Positions 34,505 through 46,715 of a stretch of DNA of 64,000 nt are shown one piece after another (the stretch's first letter is position 1; each line of letters opens with the position of its first letter). Source of the DNA: Bryum argenteum (Eukaryota; Streptophyta; Bryopsida; Bryales; Bryaceae); the NCBI GenBank assembly GCA_037043015.1, contig CM073326.1, positions 14,578,345 to 14,642,344 of the forward strand, read 5' to 3'. The notes beneath the pieces were generated by a model. It did not search any database. It was not told the origin of the DNA and saw only the letters and a list, made by a program, of their open reading frames with translations. Both the position numbers and the translations under genes were made by a program.

Positions 34505-35254
34505 ACCCGCATTTTCAACATTATAGGATGAAACCTATGCTCTCGGAGAAACAATCTAAACCTTTCACTATAACAACAATATACTTATAAAAACATCCCA
34601 AGTTCTGCTCCCATCATCTAACCTGATGATGAGTAATAAATTGCCTTTCTCAAATTGCGTTGATCCGGCGATCAAAATCTCAAATGATTCCAAAAGCCAT
34701 TTTCTACAAGATATCTCACATTCTGGTCGTATTAAGCACGAGTATCACGTTGTGTAGCTTTCATCAACTCTACGCGGATTCGGATTCGGAGCCTTCTTCA
34801 CCCACTGTCTTTCGCGATGACAAAATTATGTCAAAGATGATCGACATTCGAGAGCGCTAGAGTTTCATTTCAGACAGAATATGATGCCGATTCTGGACAG
34901 GATAATCATCGTGCATGACCAGCTTCTATTCAAACTCAAAACTACAGATCCTGTGGAAACGAGTTTCGGGATACAAAGCTTCAAAACAAAACTGCAGCTT
35001 CAGAGATACAACCACCAAATGAGCAGAATAAGGCAAACATTTGTTCTCAGAATCAGACAATACGCGAGAAGGGACAACAAGGTAGTTTGCAGTTGCCAAA
35101 TTTAACGGACCAACAGACGAGCCTTATCAAAGTCCAGGCTTGATAAGTATCCTCACAGCCCTGCAGTACCTCATTTACCTTATAACTACGAAGTGCCCAG
35201 TGTCAAAATGTACACTCCCACACTGGTCACAAACTGTACACAAACTGGCCCGCC
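34505..35254. other. Spacer with probable 3' UTR of the phospholipase D gene
   Basis: The part near 35,100-35,254 likely holds the 3' UTR. Two short ORFs (34,660-34,860 and 34,881-35,105) show no recognisable domain and are not called as genes. Confidence 0.35.
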
Positions 35255-37965
35255 TTAAGTGGTGAGGATGGAAGGCAAGGTATCAGACTTGGTGCCCAGG
35301 ACCTTGGCCTGCGTGTCAGGGAAACACTCGACCTTGGCGGTCACAGTGCCTTCCTCGTCGATCTCAATGGGGTAGCTGAGCAGATGCCCGGGCATGTCTA
35401 CCACTTCCTCACCCGCCCACATGTCCCAGTATTGATCACCGATTTGGTTTATCTGGCGGATGCACTCCACGCTCCAGGGCTGCAAGTACAAGTTGTCGAG
35501 CTTGCCGATGTGCTCGTACCACAGAGACATTCGGAAGCCGTGGACGTGGGAGCGCGGCGGACGCTCCGCGCACAGATGATATGGCTGGTACGCCCCGATG
35601 GCTATCTCGGAGTCGCGGGCTCCGTCCAAGGAGCGCTGGTTGATGTTCGCACTTCCAATGATCGTGTACTCATCGTCCACTGTCAGACGAAGATACAATC
35701 GTCAGTGACCGAGAAATTGGGATGAGAGAGAAAACCTACGAGAGAAATTGGGTTGAGAGATCGATACCTATAATCATTTTGGAGTGGACATAGATCATGA
35801 AACGGCGGTTTCGCTGCGCGGCTTCGTAGTTGCTACCTGGTTCGGGTTGCTCCGTGGGCTCAAGCTCGCCTTCCATCTTAGTCTCCCGATTGGCGAGGCA
35901 GAAGAAGGTGAGGTAGTCGCGTGGGTGCGCGTCGATGCCCGCGGCGCGAATGGCGGTCGCGATTTCCGTGTACATGAACTCCATGGTCTTGTGCTGCCAG
36001 TCCAGGATGGCTTGCACGGAGCCGCTCTCTGGGATACCTTCGGGCCACATGGGTACCACGCAGTAGACCGTGAACCGCTCGCCGTCCTCGATCTTGCTGC
36101 AGATCTTGCGCGTGAGCTCCGCGGGGATGATGTGAAGCGCGCCCGCGTCCTGATCCGTCTTCCATGCAAAGCAACTTCCCAGGAAGTACTGATTCTCGAT
36201 GTAGATGAAGTTCTTCGCGCGCCGGATCGCGTTAATGTACGCGTCTTGGATCGATCGGTCGATCGTGTTGTCCTTTCCGCAAGTTAGACCGGCGCGGGCG
36301 ACGGCCTCTGGGTCGTCTGGGAAGCCGAAGGCTGCGCCAGCATCGATGGAGCGGAAAAGCTGCACGTTCCAGGTATCTGGGTCGTCTTCTTCGGCGACGG
36401 CGGATGGAGGGTCAATGGTGTCGACATCCCTGACCGGAATCAGAAGCTCCTTGTCGGCCTGCTTCTGCCACCGCTGCTCGAAGTTCCAGAGCACGTCCCA
36501 CGCCACGGGGCCTTCGACGCGCGAGTGAATGTCGTGCCACGGCTCACGGGGTCCGCCCTTGGCGGTCGAAGTACCAGGGTAATTTGGCTGGTGAAAGTCA
36601 TTCATGTTGAGATCGTTCAGGGTACGGAAAAGGGAATGGTTCTGATTATCGTATCGACCATCGCAGAGATCAATACCGCCCACGAAGCTCATAATGCGTC
36701 TGCGACCTGTGTCGGCGCCGGGGAGAGGAGCGTCCACGATGATCGTCTTCTGATGGTGAGTAAACATGTTGCCGATGGCGAGTCCCTGCACCACGCTCAA
36801 GCTATTGTCGGGATTGCGAGGGCACAGGTGACAGTTCACTTGACTGCCTTCGAAGTACTTTTCTGTGTCCTCGTCGTGGGTGGCCATCAATCCGTCTTTG
36901 TGGAAAACCTCTACAGAGGTTCTGTCGTCCCACACCAGCAAGTTCACGCGCACTCCCTCGGATGCCTTCTTTTTCAGCAACTCCCCGAGCGTCAAGCCCT
37001 CGCTCCCTGGAATCGGCCGGTTCGGGTCCCGCACAAGCAAAATCTCGCAGTACACAGACCAACCTGCAGCACGCAATGATAACTCCATTCTTAGCCCCCA
37101 AACCGAACAGGCAATGATCACTCCACAGTCGACCCCTAAAACCTAACATGCTCGAGGAGCTGCCGACAACATTCATTCCATTTAGAAAGGATCGGGAGCT
37201 CTGCGAACCTGTAATGTAGATCAAGTGGCGGGCTTCGTTGATGGCGGTGAAGACATCTTCCCAACAGCGAGTGGGCTGGCGAGTCTGGCCACCGGCTTGG
37301 TAGATCTTCGGGAGGAAGCCGTCTTCCATGTGAGAGTCCTGATAGAGCGTCACCTTGCAACCCTTTCGCTGCGGGTAATAGCAATACGGGACACCCTTGT
37401 AACGGGGATCGGCAATGCCTTCACCCCAATGCGGATCGTGAGAAGCTTCGTAATATCGGAGCTTGACATGGACCTGGCCATCGACTTGTTCCTCGCCACG
37501 GTAGAGCTGGAGCCAATCGTCCAGCTCCTCACCGCTCATTAGGGTCTCGGCATCGACATGAGCCCGGCCGACCACGACTGTCCCGGGAATCGACGCATCC
37601 TTTATGGAAACCGTGAACTTGGAGACTGTGTGGCAGCAGTAGATCCGGAACGACTCGTTCCATACCGGCTCTCCCTCGTGCTCCTTCAACACTCGTGTGC
37701 GACCTACCCTCGAACTGTCCAAATCCACTGTGCCGTAGTACTCGCTGTCTCCCACAATCGCATCCGTCGCTTCTTCGATGAACTGCACACATTATCTATA
37801 GATCAGTTGCAAGCTCACGCATTGCCAATCAAATGAAAAACGTCCGATGAAACTTACCGATGTGAAAAACCTTCGCACGGGGTGATGCTTCTTCTGTGGC
37901 GTCACGATGCCGCGCGCACCGTAGATCGTCACATGCAAAGTCCCGTGCAACAGAATTTTCGCCAT
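35255..37965 (-). CDS. PLDA: Phospholipase D alpha, 4 coding exons
   Basis: Hydrolyses phosphatidylcholine and related lipids to phosphatidic acid, a signal in water and stress responses; plant alpha forms bind membranes through a calcium-dependent C2 domain. Exons (5' to 3'): 37858-37965, 37209-37782, 35768-37063, 35255-35679; 800 aa, close to the family's ~810. The start [19 protein letters not shown] opens the C2 domain (about 1-150). The first HKD motif, HHQKTIIVD, is at residues 331-338. The second, VHSKMIIVDDEYTI, has its HxKxxxxD at 654-661 and is split by intron 3 within Val660. IENQYF and the C-terminal [14 protein letters not shown] are family signatures. Exons 2 and 3 are GC-rich against the AT-rich surroundings. 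No disabling change is seen. Confidence 0.96.
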
Positions 37966-38400
37966 GGTGGCCGAACTTTCCTCCCTGCGCACCCATCACA
38001 AGAATCAGTGCTTGCAACGCCCCTGAACCCCATCGAATCAACCCACAAATCCGTGCTACAAAAACCCAGATCCATCGCTGCATCTAGCACTACTGCTCCG
38101 AACTTTTCCACCGACGCCTTCGGCAAGCAACCTCTAAAGTTCCTAAAAACCTCATCGCTGTAAAAATTGTGCGATAGCCATCTATCAGGATCAGGAAACT
38201 TGAAGCTCACAAAACAAAACGACGAGGACAACACACAACCCAAATCGCTAATGTCACCACCGCTTCGCCACACCCAAATCTAAATGTCCACAGCTAGCTC
38301 CACCTAATCAGCGAGATCCCATTCTCTACTCTCCGATCTAAGCCATCCACCCTAAGAAACGACGATTTCGATCGAGGCGTGTACCTGATCCACTAGGTTC
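37966..38400 (-). promoter_or_regulatory. 5' leader of phospholipase D with a probable leader intron
   Basis: On the minus strand 'ATCAG/GTACAC' (donor at 38,384) and 'GCGCAG/GGAGG' (acceptor at 37,985) would define a ~400-bp intron in the 5' UTR, leaving 19 nt of leader before the ATG. Leader introns are known in plant PLD alpha genes. The transcription start is not identified. Confidence 0.5.
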
Positions 38401-39610
38401 TAATCGATCGCACCTCCAATGCTCCGGGGGCACCTGATCGACTGGAGAGGAGCAAGACAGGGAAAGGAGAGGGCTATGGCGAGAAGGCGAGGCCAGTCTC
38501 TTCTACTCTGGCGAGCTTTCCGGCCGGTCCTTCCTTCCAGGCAAGCCGATACTAGCCCTCGCCATAGATTTAGGTGGGGTCTCCTAAAAGCAGCACGCGA
38601 GTAACTTCGGGGTCAGAGGTTAGAATTCAGGGTGAAAGGGTGATGATCCTAGGGAGATGCTAGTATCACGTATCTGAATCTGGCGTCAGTTTTGAACCGG
38701 CCCGTCGATGGCAGAATGGCAACACTGTTGCAGTTACGGAAGTAGGTAACTAAGCGACGGTACCGGCAGTTGCCGAGTGACGGGCAAAGGTGGATGAAAA
38801 CGAGTAACCTGAGTTTGCCGTGGAGCCGAAAGCTGCTGTTTCTATTGACCGATGAAGTGATGAGGACATGCACATTCTAAAGTTCAGACACACATGGCAG
38901 TATCAAGGAACGGGAAGCACCGGCAAACGATTGTGTGACATCATACATAGTTTTTCCAAGAACTTTTTGCACATAAGTGTGATCTTTAGATGCATCCCAA
39001 CAACTTTGTTCCGAGAAGATTTTTGATCCAGATAACTTTGGTATTAAATTTGCAATGATGTTTCTATGATGAAAAAACTGAAAAAAATGGATGACGTTCA
39101 AGGGGCTCCATCTCCTTCATCCACCATTAATTCAAACTTTAGTTATTGTGATGGATTCAAATAATAATATAGTTTTAGTGGTGGAATCCTTGACCTGACT
39201 CAAGATGTATTGAAGATAAGGCATGGATATCAGTGCAAGGGGTCTAATTTTGGACTAAATTCCCTTCATAGAATGTGTGGCAATTTTCACCATTGCAAGG
39301 CTACTATATGAGCAGAGATGTTTTTTTATGAATTTTTTTGATACAATAGAGTTTTCGGGATGAAGATGAACAACTTTCTAGTTGTTGATTTTTCTAAATA
39401 TGACCATGTTAGCTTCTGTAGCAGGTATTAGACAATGCGGCACAAGGCCTTTAGGAGCGGACTTGTTAGTGCACACAATCATTTACTCCATTTTTGCTCA
39501 AGGTCACCATGACTACACGACAAAAGGTGGCTTAGGTGCGCCACCAACACTTGCGATTGTGACTCGTAGTAAAACGAGCATTTTCTAACTGAATGCTTGA
39601 TAGTTTCTTA
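38401..39610. other. Intergenic DNA, phospholipase D promoter side
   Basis: The GC-richer part at 38,400-38,620 probably belongs to the promoter. The rest is AT-rich without a supported gene. Confidence 0.35.
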
Positions 39611-39614
39611 AGAT

Positions 39615-39790
39615 GCACTTTCACGCCACATCATCCTACCTTCACCAAAACGACCTTCCGTGTGGACATCTACCAATATATATGGTAGGCAGTCCTAAAA
39701 GTGCCACAAGACCCAAAAGCGATCTGTCCTCATTTGTAGATTGTGAAGATAGAGATGTACCTCATTTGTATATAACACATTTGGGTCAAA
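39615..39790 (+). repeat. Dispersed repeat, copy B (possible TE relic)
   Basis: Partner of the minus-strand copy at 24,929-25,160. It shares AGATGTACCTCATTTGTATA and conceptual peptides RPKSD and DVPHLYI. It is too short and decayed to classify. Confidence 0.5.
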
Positions 39791-40899
39791 TTTTACTTAG
39801 CACTTTGGAATTTTGTATAAAATTCACAAATGCGAATTACATGTTGCAAATTTTTGCAATCCTCTTGAAAACCTATTTCGAATGTGGTCATAATTTTATT
39901 TTGAATTTACTAGTGCTAAAAATAGGTCAGATCTCTTAAGGTGGCGCTTTTAGGACGCTCTACCTTACTGCGCACAAGTTTCCTGTATTCTCCTCAACTC
40001 TTGATTCCTCGGTTTCTCTCTCATTTGCAGTCCATGGATGCAGATGCTTCCCCCAAAAGAGGGAAGATGAACGGCGTCACCGACCACTCAGGCAACTTCA
40101 CCGATGCTTACCGCCATCATTTCACAAGTAAAAAAAACAGGTATGGAGTTACATGGCACCTCCTCGCACTTCCACTTTTTCAATCACGAATCAGACAAGG
40201 GAAAACAATTAAACATATGGGGCCTCTTCGGCAGCACAGCACAGCAGGGGACTAGGGGAGAGATTTATTTTTTAATTTTTAGGAGATAAAGGGGCACGTG
40301 CATGAGGATGACACTGTCAAACACTAATTTGCCTAGTGGAGGGGCCAACGTGGATTTCATGTTATGGGCATAATTAGCCCCTGACGATAAACCTCTATCA
40401 TTTTCCGAAATGCAAAACACCTCCCTTGCACACGAGACCATTGTTGGTGTTGACATTTTATACTTCTATAGACATGTTTTTTGAATGTTTCTTTATAAAA
40501 CTCATTCTCCCGTCGTGGGAATTGTAGTTGCAACTTGCCTTAAGGTAGCGACACCCATTCCCGTTATTAGATAGATGAATGGTGTAAGAGGGTATTGTTT
40601 ATTTTAAGATTAGATAGAAAGATAGATTAGATAGAAACTCCGGTCCCTTTCTAAGGGGCCGGCGTGAATGAAGTGTCCGTTCGTATTGCTAATATCCCGA
40701 TGGCCATCGGACAAGGGGAAATTAGAACAATATTACTTCCCCCTCTCGAGGGTGGACACTAGAACTACGCTAGTTTCTAGCCTAGTTACTAGTGCCTTGA
40801 AGATACTTGACATAGTATCCCCCCAAAGGGCTTTGAGGTACCCATACAACAAGGTCCAAAGACCCCCCACAATAGTTGGGTGGACTACAGTGGTGAGCA

Positions 40900-40972
40900 C
40901 CATGCTGGCATGGGGAATAGAACCTACGACCTCCTCATTGGGGGCCTAAGCCCTAACCACCAAGCCAAGGCT
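40900..40972 (-). repeat. tRNA-like head of a SINE
   Basis: On the minus strand TGGCTTGGTGG (40,957-40,967) fits the RNA polymerase III box A (TRGYNNANNGG), and GGTTCTATTCC (40,914-40,924) fits box B (GGTTCGANTCC). The spacing is about that of a tRNA gene. The acceptor stem does not pair convincingly, so a tRNA-derived SINE is likelier than a functional tRNA. The body would extend toward lower coordinates (to about 40,540), but its 3' end was not found. Confidence 0.6.
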
Positions 40973-41488
40973 TGTGGTGCCTTGTTTGTTTGTTTTAATC
41001 CCCGAAGTGGACTAGCCTTAGAACAACCAATAACTAGTCTCTTTCGATGCAAGGTGATGTTTTCAAAGTTTTGGAGTATATTTGGGTATGTAACCATAGG
41101 AACTAGTTCCTAACTTGTGTGTGTTTATGTATATCAAATTTCTTATAGAATGTGAGATCATGATGTTCGAAGTTGGGAAAAAAAGTTTTTCGCCCTCGTT
41201 TTAGAAAGGGTAACTAGTTTTTTGAGGGCCGAAAAACTATTTTTTTTAGGAGAATTGATTTCGAGGCTCTTCAAATTCTTGTTCCTAGCTGAGTTAGGAA
41301 CATATCTATGCAATTTTTACCCTCATGTGACCTATAAATCCTAAAGAAATGTTTGAATATTCACATGGAGGTATGTTGAAATTCAACTACAAATGCAGAT
41401 CTTTGACAATAAAATTGTCATGTGGAGAATAATTGGATTAAAAATCCAAACGGTGAGATCATACCTTAAGACCTTGTTTACATGTACG

Positions 41489-41528
<40 letters not shown>

Positions 41529-41865
41529 AAAGAATTAAAAATTAAAAAATAATTACATAAAATCTCAATTTCGGTGATTTTTGAAGTTATTGTGATTTGT
41601 TTAATTTTGGGCAGATTTTGAGAATAAAAGAGCATATACCGTAGTTTGGGCAGTTTGGGTAGATTTCAAATATTGTTTCCAAATTTTGACCATAAATACC
41701 TCCTAAAGTATGAGGAGTTTTGAAAAGTGAAATAACTTTCTTGGAAATGTATGAAAAATCTCCATAACCTGCAAAAAGTTTCAACTTCATGCAAGCTAAA
41801 AATAGTGAATGAGTGGCTGCCCAAACCCCAAAGGACCCCAATCTCGCCTCAGTCCACTTTGGGGG
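40973..41865. other. AT-rich spacer with an A38 run
   Basis: A run of 38 A residues lies at 41,489-41,526, followed by AT-rich DNA. No retroposed gene could be recognised in front of the run, and no other gene is seen. Confidence 0.5.
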
Positions 41866-42107
41866 TTAACCCTTAAACGTCAAACCCAGCCCGAGGGGTT
41901 GGGTTTTTTTTTGAGAGAATCTTGCTCATAACTTACACTCCATTATACCAAATGGAATTTTTAGAATTCCAAACTGAGCACCTTAAAGAGATCTATACTT
42001 TCTTAGAATAGAGCTCAAGCAAATTAAAAATAGAATAATGCTAAAAATGGAGTTTAAAAGAGATTTTGGGTGTGGTATCAGGAAAGCATATGACGTTTAA
42101 GGGTTAA
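41866..42107. mobile_element. MITE-like element (242 bp)
   Basis: TTAACCCTTAAACGTCA (41,866-41,882) is mirrored exactly by TGACGTTTAAGGGTTAA (42,091-42,107), 17 bp of perfect inverted repeat. Both ends begin with TTAA, so either TTAA or TA could be the target. The interior has no ORF. Confidence 0.7.
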
Positions 42108-42357
42108 GCTGCGGTTGTAACGTCATTATTTTGCCATGGTTCTAGTTATGTTTACATGTAAGTGTTACGATATTATGCTGTACAAGAACCCATGACATGG
42201 ATGTGCTTTGCACTTGGTATCACTCTATCATATTCTAGCAGAGGATATGTTTTTGAGACTAATGTACATGGAATCATGGACTTGTAGGAGGATCACTGAT
42301 TGGTTTTGATGGATGGAACCTGTTCGTAAATTTAGATGAGCACTGTATGTACTAGAA

Positions 42358-42439
42358 AGCGGTCAGGGATTTGTTCATTCTGCAGATTAGCGAGCCCGTA
42401 GGACGGGCTGGTCTGCAAAATCAGCAGACCCTGACCGCT
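42358..42439. repeat. Nested 82-bp hairpin
   Basis: The outer stem AGCGGTCAGGG (42,358-42,368) pairs with CCCTGACCGCT (42,429-42,439). The inner stem TGCAGATTAGCGAGCCCGT (42,381-42,399) pairs with ACGGGCTGGTCTGCA (42,403-42,417) apart from a small bulge. The stems are GC-rich against AT-rich flanks. It could be a structured RNA, a fold-back transposon end or a cruciform; nothing decides between them. Confidence 0.6.
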
Positions 42440-44964
42440 CTCTGGTGTTAAGCTTTGAGCTGAGTATTCCAAAATTATACGGTCTAATATATCGTATATG
42501 ATTAAATGATGGAATGGACGATGATTATGAATGACTGTTGAACTTCTGGATCCGTGAATGCCCTGCAACTATCCGTAGTAAAAATAATCGGCTAAGCGAG
42601 CCGATTCTGGAAAAACAATCAAGCTCGAAATGAGCGGAATACACAGCCTCAGATTTTAACGTATAGGGCCAAGGTCAAGACTACCACATGAAATTGGTTC
42701 TGGAGAGGATATAGGCACTATTCTAGGGCCAGGGTCTCATCCCATACCAGGGCTCGGGAAATTGCAGTTTTGAGCGAGTGGTTTCAAGAATCAACCGATT
42801 AGGGCATCTCCACCCCCTTGGTGCCAACGGGGTGGTTGAGGGTGCATGATTTTGCTACGGGCCGTAGGCCTCAGCACGACTCCAATCCACCTGCTAGTTT
42901 GTTCGCCTCCAGCGCCACTTTATAGACTTTCTGACCCCACCCACTCGCAATGACGGGCCTAAACCCTTCCTCAACCACCCTCATCCCTAGCTTCTTCCTC
43001 CCAGCCACCAACATGATCTTTGACCAAAAGATAAGATTCCCCAAATATCGGTTGTTTTGCGTGAGAAAGGAGTCCTTGCAAGCTTCAGGGCATGGAGAAC
43101 CATTTGGTGTGACGAGTCTTTTGCTTGCCGTTGGCGTTGCCCCGCTGACTGCTCATTCTCGGCAAGTTGCCATTGGAAGGACCATTGCCCCTGACGGTGG
43201 AGATGTCCTCAATGAGCTCTGTCCATCGGCTCATAATGAATAAGCTGTCGGTTTTTCCGGATCATTGTTGCACACTAGCAAGGGCGGGGTTTAGGGTTTG
43301 GTAAGAAAATAAAAGGGTTCAAGGATCAAGTTTCAGAACATGATAAATTGGGGTCTCTGGTTTCATAATGAGAATTAAAATAGATAAATGAATAAATTCC
43401 TAAACAAAAATTGCACTGCTATTCCAATTCATTCATACTTTTGATAAGGTAGAAGAACCCATAGTCGATATGGTCCCCATGCCCAAGTTGTAGACTCCCC
43501 AATTGCCACGGTCTGATTGACCAATTGTCGACATTTGGTTTTGGCAAACAGTGAAAATCATGGCAACTTTCTGTGATTGTGCATGGTGGCTTCTTGGTTT
43601 AGAATGGCTGCACTAAATTAAGGAGCAAAATTAGGTGCCATGGTGTGCTGGTTTTCCAACTTCAGACTGCTTGGTTTTTGTTAGCCTTGTGCTCGGCTTT
43701 AAGCATGGCCGGCCTCTACTGAACGACAATATCAACTATTAGTTATGTGGTTAGCTCAATTACATCAGTATCCATCACAAGAATTAGTGTATTTGTGTTT
43801 GTGAACTAGTCTTATAGTTATCGGTTACAGGTGAAGCTACATATTGGTAACTAGTCCGGATCAATTGTTCACCTTTTTAATTTGTAGTAATTTCAATTTT
43901 GAGAAAAAAAAATTGGAAAAATGTGCATTCTACCTAAACCTTATTTTCTTATACAAGAAAAATTTCTCCCCATGAGTAATACAACTTCTACTATGCAGAT
44001 CGCCTAAACTTATCGACTATGGGTTCCTGGCTCTACCTTACATTTTTACATGATGCGATGAGATTCTGACCCCATTCTAGGTCATTTTAGGTCATGGGTC
44101 TTGCATGGTAACTTTATCGTCCAGTTGCCCAAATTCAAGGTTTGGCCTCCACGTCAAAAAGCCTATATTTGAGTTTCTGAGATTTGTCCTCAATAGCTGA
44201 CCCATATCTTCCAAATTTCCTCTTTCATTGCTCCATGTGAAGATGAGACAAATCTCCAATACCATCTCATCAACAATCATCATGGCTATTGTTCCCATCC
44301 AAATGAACCTCACTTTATGTTTTCCAGCCAGAATCTTCTTTGATTGATGAGATTTATTAGTTGGTAATTTCCTCGAATAATAGGATGGGTAGGAAATGGA
44401 GGAGATAAAAGAAAGTCCAAACTGATGTTTGTGCTAAAACAATGGAGACAATACAAAAGTAGGGAGAAGAAAAATATATGTATTGATTCTTTTTCTTCTA
44501 AATGGTCTAAACAACTCAAGGCAAACTTTTCTACTCCCTCTCTCTGAAAAATACCTTGATTTAGTGTAAACTCTTGTCCTACAAAGAAATCAAGATTTGA
44601 TATTAATGAGTAACCCAAACCATTGAAACCATATCCAAACATATTATTGAGTGATCTTGACCATTGAAGAACTTTGAACTATTTCTAACAAATCAGGGCT
44701 TTCTTCAAAGAGAGAGGGAGTATTATATTTTTCTAACCATACATGAGTAGAAAAGCTCAAGATATTTTTTGGTATTAGTATGCATAAGATTTTATAACAA
44801 GGTTTTAGGGTGACCAAAGGCTGTAAGATCAATCCCATCTGTGTTGGCAACTTGGCTCTCAACCTAGGCCATGATCAAACTTTAGGGCGAGGGTCTCATC
44901 CGACATTCATGGAAAAAACAAAACAAAAAAAATTAAATAAAAATTAAATAAAAATAAAATAAAA
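42440..44964. other. AT-rich intergenic DNA
   Basis: A 97-codon ORF at 42,950-43,243 in slightly GC-richer sequence has no recognised domain and is not called. An A/T-rich tract (44,910-44,965) marks the edge of the GC-rich retroelement block. Confidence 0.35.
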
Positions 44965-46327
44965 TAACCTGCCGCTCTGGCCTGTCGAGTGGCAGGTTCC
45001 GGTGACCCCTCCAGGTCGGTAGCCCGGACTTGCTCCATCTCCTCCCCGGATTCGGAAGAGGTTGGCCCCTGCGGATCTCCGGATGGGAGGTCGTGCTTCT
45101 CGTGCCAGTAGAATATCTCCCGGTCGGTGAGGATGCCGTCAGTTGGTAGAGTGGAAGATGTAGGGGGCGGTGGCACCCTTCCCGATTCCCAATCTTCATC
45201 ACCTCTCATTGTACCACCTCGATGATGTGGTGCCACCCGACCCGCATCCGTCCATCGTAATTCCCAAAATAGCCTTCATCGCCTTCACGGTGCGGTGGTC
45301 GGCTTGTCGGGGTGAGTATGGGGAGGAGAAACCGAGGAGGAGGCGCGTCACCGGGGGTCCTTGCGATCCTCGGTTTGAACCCGTCTTTCTCCGTTGGCCC
45401 CTTGCGGAACCCGGTTCTCAATCCGTCGTCGCCCTTCTTCTTGATGTGGCCGTCGGGGAGTCCGGGAATTTGTAAGTCGCCCTCCAATGGCGAGGTCCCG
45501 ATTATCCGTCTTCCTCTCGAAGTGCGTCACATACATCTCGGGAAGCGGTGGGTGACGGTCTCGCCGATGATGGCACAGTCCGCCTTGTCCCCCACGGGCA
45601 TCATCGTCTGCCGGCGCGCACCCCATCCGGGAGGAGGTCATCCTCGGCTCCGCTCTGGTGCGGTGGCGGCTCGGGCGCTGCGGCCACCGACTTGAGGGAA
45701 TCGGCATCCCCCGATCGCCACGGGGCCACCTCCCTCCTCTTCGGCATTGCTCCGGTCTCTCGTAGTTGCCGGAACTATTCTCTCTCCCCGCTTTCCCGGG
45801 ACCGATTTCGGTAGAAACCCTACTTCCGAAACCCTAATCTCTCCAAACTCGCTTTTCCAACACCTCGGATCGCCGAGCTCTCAAACTCGCTCTATCTCTC
45901 AAAACGCGCAATTTGGAATGGTGAGAATGGAGGCGGCGGCTCCTAATAACAACAAACCGGAACTCTCCCTCCGAGACATCATCACCCAGCGCTCGAGACG
46001 ACACCGGAAGTACCCGGTCATCATTGAGCCGCCGGTGATTATGTCGGCGCCCATGAGATTTCGGCCCTTTCTCCCGGTCGGCCGGCGGCTCGGTCATCAA
46101 CCCCGTAGGGAGAACCGCCCATCGGGGCATCTCAGGGTATCGGCCGGGTATCAACCCGGGTATCCGGTAAGCTTTAGAATCCCCTAAGGTTAGCGGAAGA
46201 ATCCTATCACAAAAGTACTATCTACGAACCGGGTTAAGCGGGCGGTTTTTATTCCTACTTGCTAAATCGGCTATTTTACTCCTAATTAATTGCTAAAAAC
46301 AAAAATATTGGAGAACGGGGTTCGACA
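44965..46327 (-). mobile_element. 3' LTR fragment of the gypsy element
   Basis: On the minus strand the LTR opens TGTCGAACCCC at 46,327, directly after the purine tract AAGAAAGGGTAA, a likely polypurine primer. Its first ~150 bp align with the left end of the 4,974-bp element at 51,160 (TGTCAAACCTC, 'TTTTTGTTTTT', 'CTAAAGCTTA', 'CGCCC' in the same order). Further in, it encodes EGDLQIPGLPDGH and GRMRVGWHHIIEVVQ, related to that element's EGDLWLPGLPTGY and GGRRIGWGHILEEVV. It is cut off at about 44,965, so only part of the LTR is present. Confidence 0.65.
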
Positions 46328-46715
46328 TTACCCTTTCTTAAATGTGAGCGCCCCCATGAACACATTCGTCCCCTCCAACATGATTGCCTTTAATGGAATC
46401 ATCGGTGAGGCATCCTCCGGTTCGGAACGGTGTCCGCCTCCGAAATTGATTCGGGGTAGTACCTTTTTTCACTCGAGATCCATTCGTTCGGGTTGGTAGG
46501 GGTTACCTTGCAAATCCTCAAGTCAGAATGACCCATTGGCGAAGACCTCCGTGACCTTGTAAGGTCCGATCCACCGGGTGTGGAGTTTTCCGGGGAAGTC
46601 CATGAACCCATTGTGTCGACAAGAGGGACCCGGCGTCTCGGTTCGGATTCCATGATCCCGGGAAGGCGTCGGTCATAGATTACCTTTCGGTTCTCTTGCT
46701 CTACCCGGTTTTTTC

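Noticed and set aside
35784..37079. Plus-strand open frames of 107-184 codons across phospholipase D exons 2-3
   Set aside because: They are shadows of a GC-rich coding exon on the other strand.
40900..40972. Functional tRNA gene
   Set aside because: Pol III boxes match, but the acceptor and anticodon stems do not pair convincingly, so it was kept as a SINE head.
41489..41526. A38 run as the tail of a processed gene
   Set aside because: No recognisable gene-like or LINE-like sequence precedes it.
42950..43243. 97-codon ORF in a slightly GC-richer stretch
   Set aside because: No family resemblance, splice signals or neighbouring exons were found, so it is not supportable as a gene.
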